From assembly GCA_905221615.1 (NCBI GenBank), contig CAJNDT010004635.1, forward strand, positions 457,769-521,768: DNA of 64,000 nucleotides, written 5' to 3'. This DNA is from Symbiodinium sp. CCMP2592. Its lineage: Eukaryota; Sar; Dinophyceae; Suessiales; Symbiodiniaceae. Shown here in pieces: positions 53,945-63,498 of this stretch. The notes below the pieces were generated by a model. The model saw only the letters and a program-made list of their open reading frames with translations, did no database searches and had not been told where the DNA came from. The position numbers and the translations under genes were made by a program. Within the stretch, counting starts at the first letter, position 1. The number at the start of each line of letters is the position of its first letter.

Positions 53945-54455
53945 AATTAATGGACAGCACTTACAACTCTAAACCCTTAAACTTCAAACCCTAACCTTTA
54001 AACCCTAAACCTTACTAAACCTCAAACCCTAAACCCTTAAGCCTAAACCCTAAACCCTTAAGCCCAAACCCTCCTGTTTCAGCAGAGGAGCATGCTAAAT
54101 CCGACCGCCTTGCCGTTCTCATCCCGCAAGGGGAGGAGACCGTCCTGTGCCGGGTTTAGGGGTTTGGGGTTTAGGGTTTAGGGGTTTAGGGTTTACGGTT
54201 TAGGGTTTATGGTTCAGGGTTTCGGGTTTGGGTGTTTAGGGCTTAGGGTTTGGAACGGCCTTGGAGATCTGGGTATACGCCACTCTACACTTTAAGACTC
54301 TATGTGCGTTTAGGTACAGATGCAGGTATGTACGTGTGTGTGTGTACACATATATGTGGGGCCATGTTTTTCTGCTCTCTGTCGCTTGCCTACTTGTGCA
54401 CTAGCGTGTAGATGTCTGTGAGTAGTATACCCCCAAACCCCCAACCCTAAACCCT
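53945..54455. repeat. Telomere-like block flanking the retroelement (left)
   Basis: CCCTAAA-type words up to about 54,070, then TTTAGGG-type words at 54,150-54,255, then CCCAACCCTAAACCCT up to the LTR. The orientation therefore switches twice within 500 bp. Confidence 0.75.
54451..54455. other. Target site duplication ACCCT (left)
   Basis: ACCCT directly before the 5' LTR, repeated at 63,805-63,809 directly after the 3' LTR. Five bp is the usual size for Ty1/copia integration. Confidence 0.85.
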
Positions 54456-54761
54456 TGTGAAAATCTTGAGCTGCAGCTGCGACAGGAGCGAGTGGCCATG
54501 TTCGTGCACCGCCTATCCTTTCAGGCCCAAGGGTCGAAGGTGGGCGGGTAGGGTTCAGCACTGGGTGCTGCATGGACCTTTGAAGCCTGAGCCGGACTGC
54601 TGGAGAAAACAGCGTGGGACGCTGGGGAACGTTTAGCTGCAGGGCAGCCTCTTTCTTCTTTTGATCTTGGATTCGCGGTTGAGGAACCTTTCATTCTTCA
54701 GATCTTTGATCATTGGTGACAGGGTCACGAGCTACCAGGTGTGAACTCAAGGGAGTTCACA
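54456..54761 (+). repeat. 5' LTR
   Basis: Begins TGTGAAAATCTTGAGC and ends AAGGGAGTTCACA, so the termini TGTGAA/TTCACA are inverted repeats with TG...CA. It has the same length as the 3' LTR. No TATA box stands out; dinoflagellate promoters usually lack one. Confidence 0.95.
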
Positions 54762-54762
54762 C

Positions 54763-54774
54763 TGGTAGCGGAGC
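54763..54774 (+). promoter_or_regulatory. Primer binding site, probable initiator tRNA-Met
   Basis: TGGTAGCGGAGC one base after the 5' LTR. It resembles the TGGTAGCAGAGC complement of an initiator Met tRNA 3' end that copia elements use, with one difference. The tRNA of this organism is not known to me. Confidence 0.65.
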
Positions 54775-54846
54775 CTACAGCTTCGCTATCTGCGCAAAAG
54801 CGGCCGATCCAATCTTGACCTCTGGGTTTTCCATTTCGGGATATCA

Positions 54847-57800
54847 ATGCCTCCTACACAGCAGCCAGCGACGGCCTCAACCGGGCCGACGACGGCCGAG
54901 GGATCAGCGGGATTTCAGTTACCATGGGCGGCTATTCCGAAGTTCATTCCTGGAACGACAGATGTGACGGAGTACAGCAGGAAGCTGGAGTTCCTGGCGG
55001 CCATGTGGCCCAAGGAACACTTGAGTTTGCTCGCCCCGCGGGCAGCTCTTCAGGTGGAAGGCACGGCCTTCAAGAAGATCGCCAGTTTACCGCCAGACAA
55101 GCTTAAGAGCAGCGATGAGTCTGGGATCAAGCTTCTGGTTTCTACTCTGGGTGGATCCTGGGGAAAGACAGACCTCGAGGCGAAGTATGACGTGTTCGAG
55201 AAGGCCTTGTACGGCACCGTCCAGAAGCAGGATGAGACGAACGATAGTTACTTGGCCAGACATGACGTTCACTTCGAGGAGCTGTTGTCGCAGAGCGTGA
55301 CATTTGAACAGGTACGTGCCTACATATTGTTGCGCCAGTCCCAGCTTACTTCAGAGGATCGGAAGAAGATCATTTTGGAGCTTGGCGGAAGCCTAGACTA
55401 CAAGAAGGTCTGCTCATCGATTCGGCTTTTGGGGTCCCGATTCTTTGCCGATCTGCAGGGTCAGAGGGTGATGAAGTCACGGACCTACGATGCCAATGTG
55501 GTGGAGGAACCTCCGGAGGAAGGCGAGAAGATGGTTCCGGCGATGACGGCAAGCGCTGCCGTCGAAGAGGCCGAAGTGGACCTCGATGAGGGCTTCATGG
55601 AAGCCATGTTGGCTTCGGAGGACCAAGACGCCTTGCAGGTTCAGGCATTCGAGGAGGAGTTGGAAAGCTTCTTCCAGGATACTCCTGAGCTTCAAGAGGC
55701 TTTGGTGAGCTACATGGAAGCGCGCAATCGCTTGCTCGCTAAGAAGAAGTCCCGCGGCTTCTGGCCGATTGGAGGAAGCAAGGGTGCTCCCAAGGGCGGT
55801 CGCAGTTTCAAGGGTGGCGGCAAGGGCAAGGGCAAGCATCGAGAGCAGCTTCTGGCTCGTATTGCTCGCTCGACCTGTCGGATCTGCGGGGAAAAAGGAC
55901 ATTGGAAAGCGGAATGTCCCCGCCGCAAGGGAAACCCGAGTAGCGAAGCCACCACGACGGTGGCCGAGGCATTCATGGATGTCTCCCAGGTCGCAGATCA
56001 AGCCGTCACTCAGGAGATTTTGACCAGCTTGCCAGCTGATGCCTTGACCTTGGAGGAGGCGCTTTGCACGTACAATCCTGTGCCCCCTAAGACGGTCCTC
56101 CCTAATCTCCAGAACCTAGTCCGAAAGCTGCAAAATCGCCACAACTTGCTGAAGCAACAATCCCTCAGGCCGCGCAGCAGTGGGGAACCAGCCTCGACTG
56201 ATGCCTTTTGCCCTGACATGAAACATGTTAGGTGTGCTGCAACTGAGGTGGCGACTCTTGCCCAGCAAGCTAGTCATGTTGAAGCTATCCTTGATACGGG
56301 TGCCAGCCGTTGTGTGATGGGCAAGAGTTTGCTTCAGAAGTTCATTGGCCAGCTGAGTGATTCCGTTCGTTCCAAGATTCGGGTGCAGAAGAGTGCCATT
56401 CGGTTTCGGTTTGGTAACAATCAGACCTTAATGAGTGATTGCCGCATTTTGCTGCCTTTCGGAACAACGGATCACCAGGTTTTGTGGCTAGGGATAGAGG
56501 TGGTACCGGGTCACACACCTTTACTGTTCAGCAAGAAGGCTATCAAGCAGCTAGGAGGGGTCATCAATACCGTGACTGATGTGTGCGAACTTCGCCGCCT
56601 TCAGCGTTCGCTTCAGATGCAGACCGGCCCAACGGGGCTATACATGATCGACCTGTCAAAGCTGTGTGAAGAAAGTTACCATGAGGCTGCAAATTCCCTT
56701 GCTGCCGAAGATCCGCCTCATGTTCCCGCTGCCGAAGACCCGTGCATGCTTAGTGAGCCCTTGGGTATAGGAAAGAGAACTTTGGGATGTATAGCGGTTC
56801 CTCGCTCCTTTAGAAGCCCTCGGGTAGAGAATTCAAAACCAGCGTTGAAGCATAGTGTTGCCAGCGCCGTTAACGAATGCCTGCCGGTGCCCACGAGAAC
56901 ACCTGGTAGCATAGATACAGCTCCAGCTCAGGCAAGTGTGAGCCGAACTGCGGTCCCGCAAGCCGCTCCGAAGCTCAATTGTGCAATCCGCAATCCCGAC
57001 CCTCGCTCAGCCCCCCAGCATGGCGCAGAGCAGTCAAGATGTCGAGGCGCCGACTTCCCGTGCCCCGACAGCCAGTCTCGGCACTCGTTTGGTCAAGCTG
57101 CGAGACCCCACCATGAGTCTCAGCATGGCCGAGATCGAGGCACTCAGCCTCGAAAAGCACGGTGCCTTTCTGGTGAACTTTGGTACAAAAATGAAGGGCC
57201 GCACCTTCATGGACTGCGTGGAGGAAGGTTCCGACTGGACCAAATGGTTCGTGGATCACTACCACGACAGTGGCAAACGGGAACACAAGGTGTTCATCAA
57301 CTTCGTGGAAAAATATGTGAGCCAGGCGGAGCAACTCGAGGTCGAGCTACGTGGCGAACCCGCCGTGATCAAGTCGGACAAGCCTCGCAAGACGAGCATG
57401 TTGAGTCAAGCTACGCCAAAGGCCCGTGCTCGCGAGGACGGTCCCGAGATCCCTTGGGAAATGCTGGAGGAGCCTGCGCTCCAGGACCAAGTGGCGACTC
57501 TGAACAGTCGCATGTCCCAAATGGAGCAAGTGATGCAGGAAATGATTTCAGCCATCCGCCAGCTGAATGCTCCCCCGAGCTCCTCGTGAGTGAAGTTGCT
57601 CAATGTCAGCGTGAGTTGAATGATCTTGTTAAGCAAGCTAGCGTAAGTCCTCGCGATGTTGAAAACCACGCCAAGGCGCTGATGCAAAGTCAGCCCACGC
57701 TGTCTGAGCTTCGCATGTTCCTGCGAAAGGTGCCGTGGCACCTGTTTGCCGAAAGTACTGCCCGGGCCGCCGTGATTGCCCCAAATCCCGATGCTAAGAG

Positions 57801-60800
57801 ACCCCTAGCCTACGTGACGTTTGGGATGTATGTTCACGGAGGAATAGTGGGAGTCACTTCCGTAGCAAGACAATACCCTTGGATCACTCGAGCCCTTACG
57901 TCCCTAATACACCTAAGTGATCCCCAGCATCGATTCTCCTCTGTAGGTGTGTCGTGCAATGCCAATGCTGAGCCTCATCGAGATGTGTACAACTCTGAAC
58001 AATTCCAGAACCTCGTAGTACCTCTAGAATACCCCGACACCGGTGGTCAGCTCTGGGTAGCCAAATCCCCGCACGCTCGGCAACCAGCTCAGGATCGCCT
58101 GTGCGGTCATTCTGCCGTGTCGGGAACGTTAGTGGCTCTTAAGCCCTGCATGTATCTTGATCCGCACTGCTGGCATGCTACTGCGCCCTGGACCGGTGAT
58201 CGAGTGTTGGCAATAGGTTATTGTCTTAAGGCTACACCTAAGTTGCCCGATGAGGACCGAGCCCTGATGAAATCCCTTGGTTTTCAATTGCCTATTAAGC
58301 CCCGAGTTCGGTTTGCCATGACCAATCTGGTTGAGAGCCCGCAGACTAGAGTAGTCCCGAGCTCGATACACCAAGCGTCTGCCTCTGAGTCTGTTCCCGA
58401 ATCGTCTGACCTTCGTCGGGAACTGACTTCTGCAAGTGATCTGCTGGAGTCGCCGTTGCCCGAGGCGGCACAAATGGCTGCCGATGCTTGTGCTCAGGCC
58501 TACCAACAGGCTGAGGAGGCTGCGTGGAATGTGTACCAAGACTCCATGTTGACGTATTCCCAACCCAGTGAGCCTCAATTGGATGTACTTGAAATATATG
58601 CAAACCCCGATAGTCGTTTAACAGAGCAGGTTCGAGCGCTAGGTGGCCTGGCCCAGCGCTTTACTATAGGTGAAGGAGATCTAGAAACGGCTGAAGGTCA
58701 GCGAAAGCTGTGGAACCTTTTGCAACGCACGCAGCCTCGGCATATCTGGATGTCTCCCGACAGCCGCTACTGGTGCTCCTGGGCACGCCTGAACAGCGCC
58801 AAAAATCCCGCTGGGCCCCAAACCCTAAAAGAGCACCGACAGCGAGAGCTTGTTCATGTTCGTTTGTGTGCCAAAATTTGCGAATGGCAAACCAAGAATC
58901 ACAGACATTTTCACCTTGAGCAGCCGATTTCTTCCTGTATGACAAATGAAGACGAGTGTAAACCAATCATCAAACTGACCCAGCGAGCAACTGTCGACAT
59001 GTGTGCTTTTGGACTTTCAACTCCCATACAGCAGATCCCAATTCGAAAGAAGGTTGTGGTCTTTAGTACCTTTGCAGAGCTGGTCCGTAGTCTTGTGCAA
59101 AAACAGTGCCCGGGACATCCTGCGCATCAGCCCCTGACTCACCGCTTCCGACAGCTTTTGGGCAGGACGCATCAGGCTGGTTCATACTGCTTGGGATTTT
59201 CTCGACATGTAGCCGAGATTCTGATGCGTGCTAGAGATGAGTCCGCCTTAGCCCTTGATCAAGGACAGCCCTTAACCCGTAAAAGGTTTAAGACGTCGCT
59301 AGGTATGTCCCGATCCCGCAACACCCTGGATGCCCAAAAGAGAGCGAGTGAGCCCGAATCAGGGGAAGGCATAGCTAGGAAGGCTAGGAGGAAGGAGTCC
59401 AGCGCAGCACAACCTTCGGCGTCTGTGCAAGCGCCGGAAGTCCTGCCTGATGCACAGTGGCAGTCCATCTTTGAGTCAGCCGTGGAGCATGCTGTCAAGG
59501 CGAGTTCAACTCTAGTTCCCCCTCAGAGTCGCCTCCTAGAGCTCCTTCAAGAGCGGTTTCCTGATCTCGGAATCCTTCAGGTTTTTGTGGGAAAGGGATG
59601 TAGACAGCTCCAATATCCGCTTGGTGCCCTGCCTCCGACAGTAGCTCCTTGGCGAATTTCTGTGTGCAAGCGTCAGCCCCCGGGGCAAGCAGCAGTGTTT
59701 CAGTCTCTCGGACAAGAGGACCGCACCACGATGCCCGGCACCAGCAAACGAGCTCGGATTCCTGCCGCCGAAATACTGATAACAATATTTGCTCAGAATC
59801 GTAACGCTGAGTCCCCTGGGACTTCCCAACCTGACGAGGTCCCAAAACCCGACATGGAAGGATGGGCGCCTCCACCAGTTCCTCTTCATGGGCCTGCTTT
59901 CCGTAGATTGCCTAAGGACCTCAAGACCCAGCTTATCCGAGCCCATAACAATCTAGGTCACCCAGATCCCAAGGAGCTTTCCGAGCACCTGCGTGCCGCT
60001 GGTGAAGACAAGCAGCTCGTCGAAGCAGCGCTGGATTATCAGTGTGACGTGTGTTTAGAGTCTACGTTGCCTCGCCATCAGAGACCCAGTAAGTTGCCCG
60101 AACCAAAAGAGTTTAATGATGTTCTTGGAGTTGACGGGTTTTTCTTTAAGGGCCAGGCTGGTTATCGAGCCTATGTTGTTCACGTGCTTGACGAATCCAG
60201 CTGCTTCCGCCTGGGACGCCGATCAAATTCACGACTCGGAGCTGAAGCCTTGAGCACCCTACGGGATAGTTGGTTCTCCTGGGCAGGAACCCCTAAGCTT
60301 GTGTATGTTGACCCAGCCGGGGAATTTCGATCGGAAGCCACCTTGGAAGCCTTTCAGCGCCAAAACATCAAAACATTTGTCACCGCAGCTGCTTGGCAAA
60401 GGGGTCGAGTCGAGCGCCACGGTGATATCGTAAAGAGCATGTTGAGCCGACTAGATAAAGAATCCCCAATCACCAACGATAGTTCGCTTGATCAGGCACT
60501 TCATCAGGTCTTCAATGCTAAGAATGCTTTGGTCCGTCATAAAGGCTATGCTCCAGAACAGATTGTCTTGGGGAAGTCTGTTCGCATCCCCGGAAGTATC
60601 ACTTCCGACGAGGAGTGGAGTTCTCACGCACTGACCGAAGGTGATGATCTTGAAGCCGAGGCCCACCGAAGACGATTGGACCTACGGTGTAGGGCTCGAC
60701 AAGCCTTCTTCGAAGCCGACAACTGCCAAACAATCCGGCGGGCCATGTTGAGGCGTAGTCATCCGGTGCGAGGTCCGTTTGCTGCAGGGTCATGGGTCCT

Positions 60801-63339
60801 GTACTGGACTAAGAAGACATCGCCAAACCGGCTTGCAGCAGGTAGGTGGCACGGTCCGGCCAAGGTCATCTGCCAAGAAGGGCAGTCCGTAGTTTGGGTT
60901 GCTCACGGAGCAACAATCCTCCGGTGTGCTCCGGAGAATCTGCGACCAGCTTCCCTGAGGGAGTGGCAGAGCCTCTCGACGTCCGTGTCAAATTCCGAGA
61001 CTGTTTCTCGAGTTGGAGGCGCCAGTACCTTTGTTGACCTCACGATTCCCAATCCAGAAATCACCGCGATACCCAATTCCTCGATGAATGCCTCACCCTC
61101 AGGATCTCCTGAGCTGGCTGTTTTGTCACCAGTTCCTGTGTCTGGCGCGTCCGCCGCTCAGGGAAATGGAGAAGGCGATAATGACATTGCTCAACCCGAG
61201 CAAGAGCTTACGCCTCAAGTCAGCATTCAGACGGAAGCTCCAGTTTCCCTTGATGCGCCAGAAGTTGAGCGCGATGCCGCAGCTCCTTCTGATTCCGTGC
61301 AGCCGACCGTAGAGTATAGTGATCCTGGACAGATTGATGTCGCAAGCATCCCTGTGCCCGACAGCGAGGAGGGTCTTTACACTGAGACAGCCCTGTTAGC
61401 TAGTCACCAGTTGGGTGTTCGGGACTCTCAGGGAGAGGAAATCATGGATTTCACAACGCTTCAGACTAGCGACAACTTTCAGGGTCCCCCGCTTGCCGAA
61501 GATGATCTTCCATATGTCGAAAATCCCTTAGAGTGTGCTGAGCATCAAGCCTTTTGCTTAGAAGTTCCCATAAGACATAAGGACCTAAAGCGTTGGGCAT
61601 CCGAAGCAGCGCCCGAGCAGCTTGCAACTTTGGCAGCCGTGAGCAAACGTGCTAGGACTGAGGTTAACGTAAAAGACCTGACCCCTCAGGAGGTAAAGCT
61701 GTTTGAGCAGGCAAAGGCTAAAGAGTTGCAATGCTGGGTACAGACCTCAGCCATCCGTGCAGTGCTTCGTCGACGGCTAAATCCCAAGCAGATCTTAAGG
61801 AGTCGATGGATCCTCACTTGGAAGAGTCCCGAGCCCGGTGAATCCCAACCCCGTGCCAAGGCACGGTTAGTGGTTTTAGGTTTCCAGGACCCTAAGTTGG
61901 TTGAGGTTATGAGGGATGCCCCCACACTTTCGAAGGAAGGTCGAGCGCTAGTCTTACAGACCATAGCCTCGTGTAAGTTTCCGCTGGGATCCTTTGATAT
62001 TAAGACTGCATTCTTAAGGGGTAAAGCCGATGAGAGTAATCCTCTTGCCATGGAACCCCCGAAGGAACTCCGTCAGCTTCTCCAAATGAAAGATGACGAA
62101 GTCTGCCAGTTGCTGGGGAATGCGTATGGGAGAGTTGATGCTCCATTGCTGTTCTACAAAGAGCTATCTAAGCAGCTTGAAGCCCTCGGGTTCATTAGGC
62201 ATCCTCTTGAGCCGTGTGTTTTTCTTCTGTACACCCAAGGGAAGCTAAATGGCATTTTAGGGGTTCATGTTGACGACGGGGTTTGCGGAGGGGATGCCGT
62301 CTTCCTAGATAAAATTCAGACTCTGCAGAAAACCTTGCCCTTCGGTAGCCGAAAGTTTCGAGATTTCGTGTTCACCGGTATTCGACTTGAGCAAATGCCT
62401 GACTTCACGATCCGTGCCTCACAGGGCGAATATATCCGTCAAGTGTTGCCCATTGATGTAGGTCGTAGTCGAAGGCAGAACCCAGAATCCCCGGCCACCG
62501 AAGAGGAGCGCTCCAAGCTGCGTGGTTTGGTTGGAAGCGTTCAATACGCGGTCACCCATACGAGGCCTGACATAGCCGCTAAACTAGGGGAAATCCAAAG
62601 CCAAATCACAACAGCAACTGTGCAGACGCTGCTGACTGCAAACCGCGTTTTGCGGGAGGCCCAAGAGTTCGATCAGGTCTGCGTACACTTTCTTTCGATA
62701 CCGGCAGATCAGCTAACTTTCGTCTCTTTTGGAGACGCATCCTTCGCCTCCTCGAAGAATCTTAATTCCCATCAGGGTGTTCTTGTATGCGCCACAAATG
62801 GTCAGCTCAGTAAAAACCAGGAAGCCCCCGTGTCTCCTCTTGCTTGGGTTTCTAAGAAAATACCCCGAGTGGTCCGATCAACTCTGTCAGCCGAAGCTTA
62901 CGCGATGTCAAAGGCCGTTGATCTTTTGGGATGGCTCCGTGCACTGTGGGGAGTAGTACATGTGCCTCATTTCGATTGGCGACAACCTGAAAAGAGCTAT
63001 AAGCTGCTGAATACTGCTCTCGTAGTGACAGACTGCAAATCCCTCTTTGATCTCGTGACCAGATTAGCCATGCCAACTTGTGAGGAACATCGCACGACGT
63101 TGGAAGTGCTCTTGATTAAGCAGCGTTGCGCAGAGAACGCTCAGTTCCGGTGGATCCCCACCACATTGCAGGTAGCTGACAGTTTGACTAAGAATATGGA
63201 TCCATCCTTGCTTCGGACAGTCCTTGCGCAAGGCCGTTTTCGCTTGTTCGATACCTCAGAATCCCTAGCAAGAGATGCCCAACGCCGGAAAGCCATTGAG
63301 TGGCTCCAACAGCCTTCAGCCGCTTCCCCCCGACCCTAA
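54847..63339 (+). CDS. Copia gag-pol polyprotein, 2,830 residues
   Basis: Gag-like helical region 1-340; CCHC knuckle C344-x2-C347-x4-H352-x4-C357; aspartic protease LDTGAS with Asp483; a low-plausibility stretch about 700-910 over an overlapping ORF; a candidate 2-oxoglutarate/Fe(II) oxygenase-like domain about 985-1150 (His1044-x-Asp1046, His1110, Arg1119); a methyltransferase-like Rossmann segment about 1244-1460; integrase zinc HHCC (His1700, His1705, Cys1733, Cys1736) and core Asp1763, Asp1822, Glu1856; reverse transcriptase with SFDIKTAFL (Asp2384) and HVDD (Asp2476, Asp2477) in place of the common YVDD; RNase H with Asp2630, Glu2683, Asp2729. The start is the first ATG after the primer site; the stop is 159 bp before the 3' LTR. 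All core catalytic residues seem present. Usual copia polyproteins are 1,300-1,500 residues, so this one is about twice as long. Functions of the two extra domains are inference. Confidence 0.95.
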   Translation: MPPTQQPATASTGPTTAEGSAGFQLPWAAIPKFIPGTTDVTEYSRKLEFLAAMWPKEHLSLLAPRAALQVEGTAFKKIASLPPDKLKSSDESGIKLLVSTLGGSWGKTDLEAKYDVFEKALYGTVQKQDETNDSYLARHDVHFEELLSQSVTFEQVRAYILLRQSQLTSEDRKKIILELGGSLDYKKVCSSIRLLGSRFFADLQGQRVMKSRTYDANVVEEPPEEGEKMVPAMTASAAVEEAEVDLDEGFMEAMLASEDQDALQVQAFEEELESFFQDTPELQEALVSYMEARNRLLAKKKSRGFWPIGGSKGAPKGGRSFKGGGKGKGKHREQLLARIARSTCRICGEKGHWKAECPRRKGNPSSEATTTVAEAFMDVSQVADQAVTQEILTSLPADALTLEEALCTYNPVPPKTVLPNLQNLVRKLQNRHNLLKQQSLRPRSSGEPASTDAFCPDMKHVRCAATEVATLAQQASHVEAILDTGASRCVMGKSLLQKFIGQLSDSVRSKIRVQKSAIRFRFGNNQTLMSDCRILLPFGTTDHQVLWLGIEVVPGHTPLLFSKKAIKQLGGVINTVTDVCELRRLQRSLQMQTGPTGLYMIDLSKLCEESYHEAANSLAAEDPPHVPAAEDPCMLSEPLGIGKRTLGCIAVPRSFRSPRVENSKPALKHSVASAVNECLPVPTRTPGSIDTAPAQASVSRTAVPQAAPKLNCAIRNPDPRSAPQHGAEQSRCRGADFPCPDSQSRHSFGQAARPHHESQHGRDRGTQPRKARCLSGELWYKNEGPHLHGLRGGRFRLDQMVRGSLPRQWQTGTQGVHQLRGKICEPGGATRGRATWRTRRDQVGQASQDEHVESSYAKGPCSRGRSRDPLGNAGGACAPGPSGDSEQSHVPNGASDAGNDFSHPPAECSPELLVSEVAQCQRELNDLVKQASVSPRDVENHAKALMQSQPTLSELRMFLRKVPWHLFAESTARAAVIAPNPDAKRPLAYVTFGMYVHGGIVGVTSVARQYPWITRALTSLIHLSDPQHRFSSVGVSCNANAEPHRDVYNSEQFQNLVVPLEYPDTGGQLWVAKSPHARQPAQDRLCGHSAVSGTLVALKPCMYLDPHCWHATAPWTGDRVLAIGYCLKATPKLPDEDRALMKSLGFQLPIKPRVRFAMTNLVESPQTRVVPSSIHQASASESVPESSDLRRELTSASDLLESPLPEAAQMAADACAQAYQQAEEAAWNVYQDSMLTYSQPSEPQLDVLEIYANPDSRLTEQVRALGGLAQRFTIGEGDLETAEGQRKLWNLLQRTQPRHIWMSPDSRYWCSWARLNSAKNPAGPQTLKEHRQRELVHVRLCAKICEWQTKNHRHFHLEQPISSCMTNEDECKPIIKLTQRATVDMCAFGLSTPIQQIPIRKKVVVFSTFAELVRSLVQKQCPGHPAHQPLTHRFRQLLGRTHQAGSYCLGFSRHVAEILMRARDESALALDQGQPLTRKRFKTSLGMSRSRNTLDAQKRASEPESGEGIARKARRKESSAAQPSASVQAPEVLPDAQWQSIFESAVEHAVKASSTLVPPQSRLLELLQERFPDLGILQVFVGKGCRQLQYPLGALPPTVAPWRISVCKRQPPGQAAVFQSLGQEDRTTMPGTSKRARIPAAEILITIFAQNRNAESPGTSQPDEVPKPDMEGWAPPPVPLHGPAFRRLPKDLKTQLIRAHNNLGHPDPKELSEHLRAAGEDKQLVEAALDYQCDVCLESTLPRHQRPSKLPEPKEFNDVLGVDGFFFKGQAGYRAYVVHVLDESSCFRLGRRSNSRLGAEALSTLRDSWFSWAGTPKLVYVDPAGEFRSEATLEAFQRQNIKTFVTAAAWQRGRVERHGDIVKSMLSRLDKESPITNDSSLDQALHQVFNAKNALVRHKGYAPEQIVLGKSVRIPGSITSDEEWSSHALTEGDDLEAEAHRRRLDLRCRARQAFFEADNCQTIRRAMLRRSHPVRGPFAAGSWVLYWTKKTSPNRLAAGRWHGPAKVICQEGQSVVWVAHGATILRCAPENLRPASLREWQSLSTSVSNSETVSRVGGASTFVDLTIPNPEITAIPNSSMNASPSGSPELAVLSPVPVSGASAAQGNGEGDNDIAQPEQELTPQVSIQTEAPVSLDAPEVERDAAAPSDSVQPTVEYSDPGQIDVASIPVPDSEEGLYTETALLASHQLGVRDSQGEEIMDFTTLQTSDNFQGPPLAEDDLPYVENPLECAEHQAFCLEVPIRHKDLKRWASEAAPEQLATLAAVSKRARTEVNVKDLTPQEVKLFEQAKAKELQCWVQTSAIRAVLRRRLNPKQILRSRWILTWKSPEPGESQPRAKARLVVLGFQDPKLVEVMRDAPTLSKEGRALVLQTIASCKFPLGSFDIKTAFLRGKADESNPLAMEPPKELRQLLQMKDDEVCQLLGNAYGRVDAPLLFYKELSKQLEALGFIRHPLEPCVFLLYTQGKLNGILGVHVDDGVCGGDAVFLDKIQTLQKTLPFGSRKFRDFVFTGIRLEQMPDFTIRASQGEYIRQVLPIDVGRSRRQNPESPATEEERSKLRGLVGSVQYAVTHTRPDIAAKLGEIQSQITTATVQTLLTANRVLREAQEFDQVCVHFLSIPADQLTFVSFGDASFASSKNLNSHQGVLVCATNGQLSKNQEAPVSPLAWVSKKIPRVVRSTLSAEAYAMSKAVDLLGWLRALWGVVHVPHFDWRQPEKSYKLLNTALVVTDCKSLFDLVTRLAMPTCEEHRTTLEVLLIKQRCAENAQFRWIPTTLQVADSLTKNMDPSLLRTVLAQGRFRLFDTSESLARDAQRRKAIEWLQQPSAASPRP
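57020..57589 (+). CDS. Overlapping ORF in the +1 frame of the polyprotein, 189 residues
   Basis: An ATG at 57,020 opens MAQSSQDVEAPTSRAPTASL and the frame stays open to a TGA at 57,587. It looks like a real protein: LEKHGAFLVNFGTKMKGRTF, then EEGSDWTKWFVDHYHDSG and HKVFINFVEKYVSQAEQLEV, and a final coiled-coil-like helix (VATLNSRMSQMEQVMQEMIS). I recall a GKxFxEVxxxxxxWVxWxxxH domain of this kind in other dinoflagellate retroelement proteins. In contrast the polyprotein frame over the same bases is Arg/Gly/Pro/Gln-rich and looks like a shifted reading. It could be made by frameshift, by an alternative spliced RNA (a CAG|GCAAGT donor-like site lies at 56,932), or independently. Role unknown. 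Confidence 0.65.
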   Translation: MAQSSQDVEAPTSRAPTASLGTRLVKLRDPTMSLSMAEIEALSLEKHGAFLVNFGTKMKGRTFMDCVEEGSDWTKWFVDHYHDSGKREHKVFINFVEKYVSQAEQLEVELRGEPAVIKSDKPRKTSMLSQATPKARAREDGPEIPWEMLEEPALQDQVATLNSRMSQMEQVMQEMISAIRQLNAPPSSS

Positions 63340-63498
63340 GTCTTAAGGCCTCTACCCTAAGACTCCCCTAAAGTATCGCGCATGGGATGATGAAGGATCG
63401 AGTCCACTTTTGAGACTCCTCTCAGCAGAACATCTTTGGGCGCAGTACCGAGTCGCTTACCGTCAGATGGACGAACTTGGCCAATAAAATAGGGTTAG
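63340..63498 (+). other. Retroelement 3' untranslated region
   Basis: 159 bp between the stop codon and the 3' LTR. A clear polypurine tract is missing: the bases before the LTR read AATAAAATAGGGTTAG, so the plus-strand primer is not obvious. Confidence 0.7.

Noticed and set aside
56930-57570. Reading the polyprotein residues of about 700-910 as a functional domain
   Set aside because: Composition is that of a shifted frame (Gly, Arg, Gln, Pro rich), and the overlapping +1 frame is the more protein-like one.
63470-63498. Polypurine tract before the 3' LTR
   Set aside because: AATAAAATAGGGTTAG is interrupted by pyrimidines; I could not define a convincing tract.
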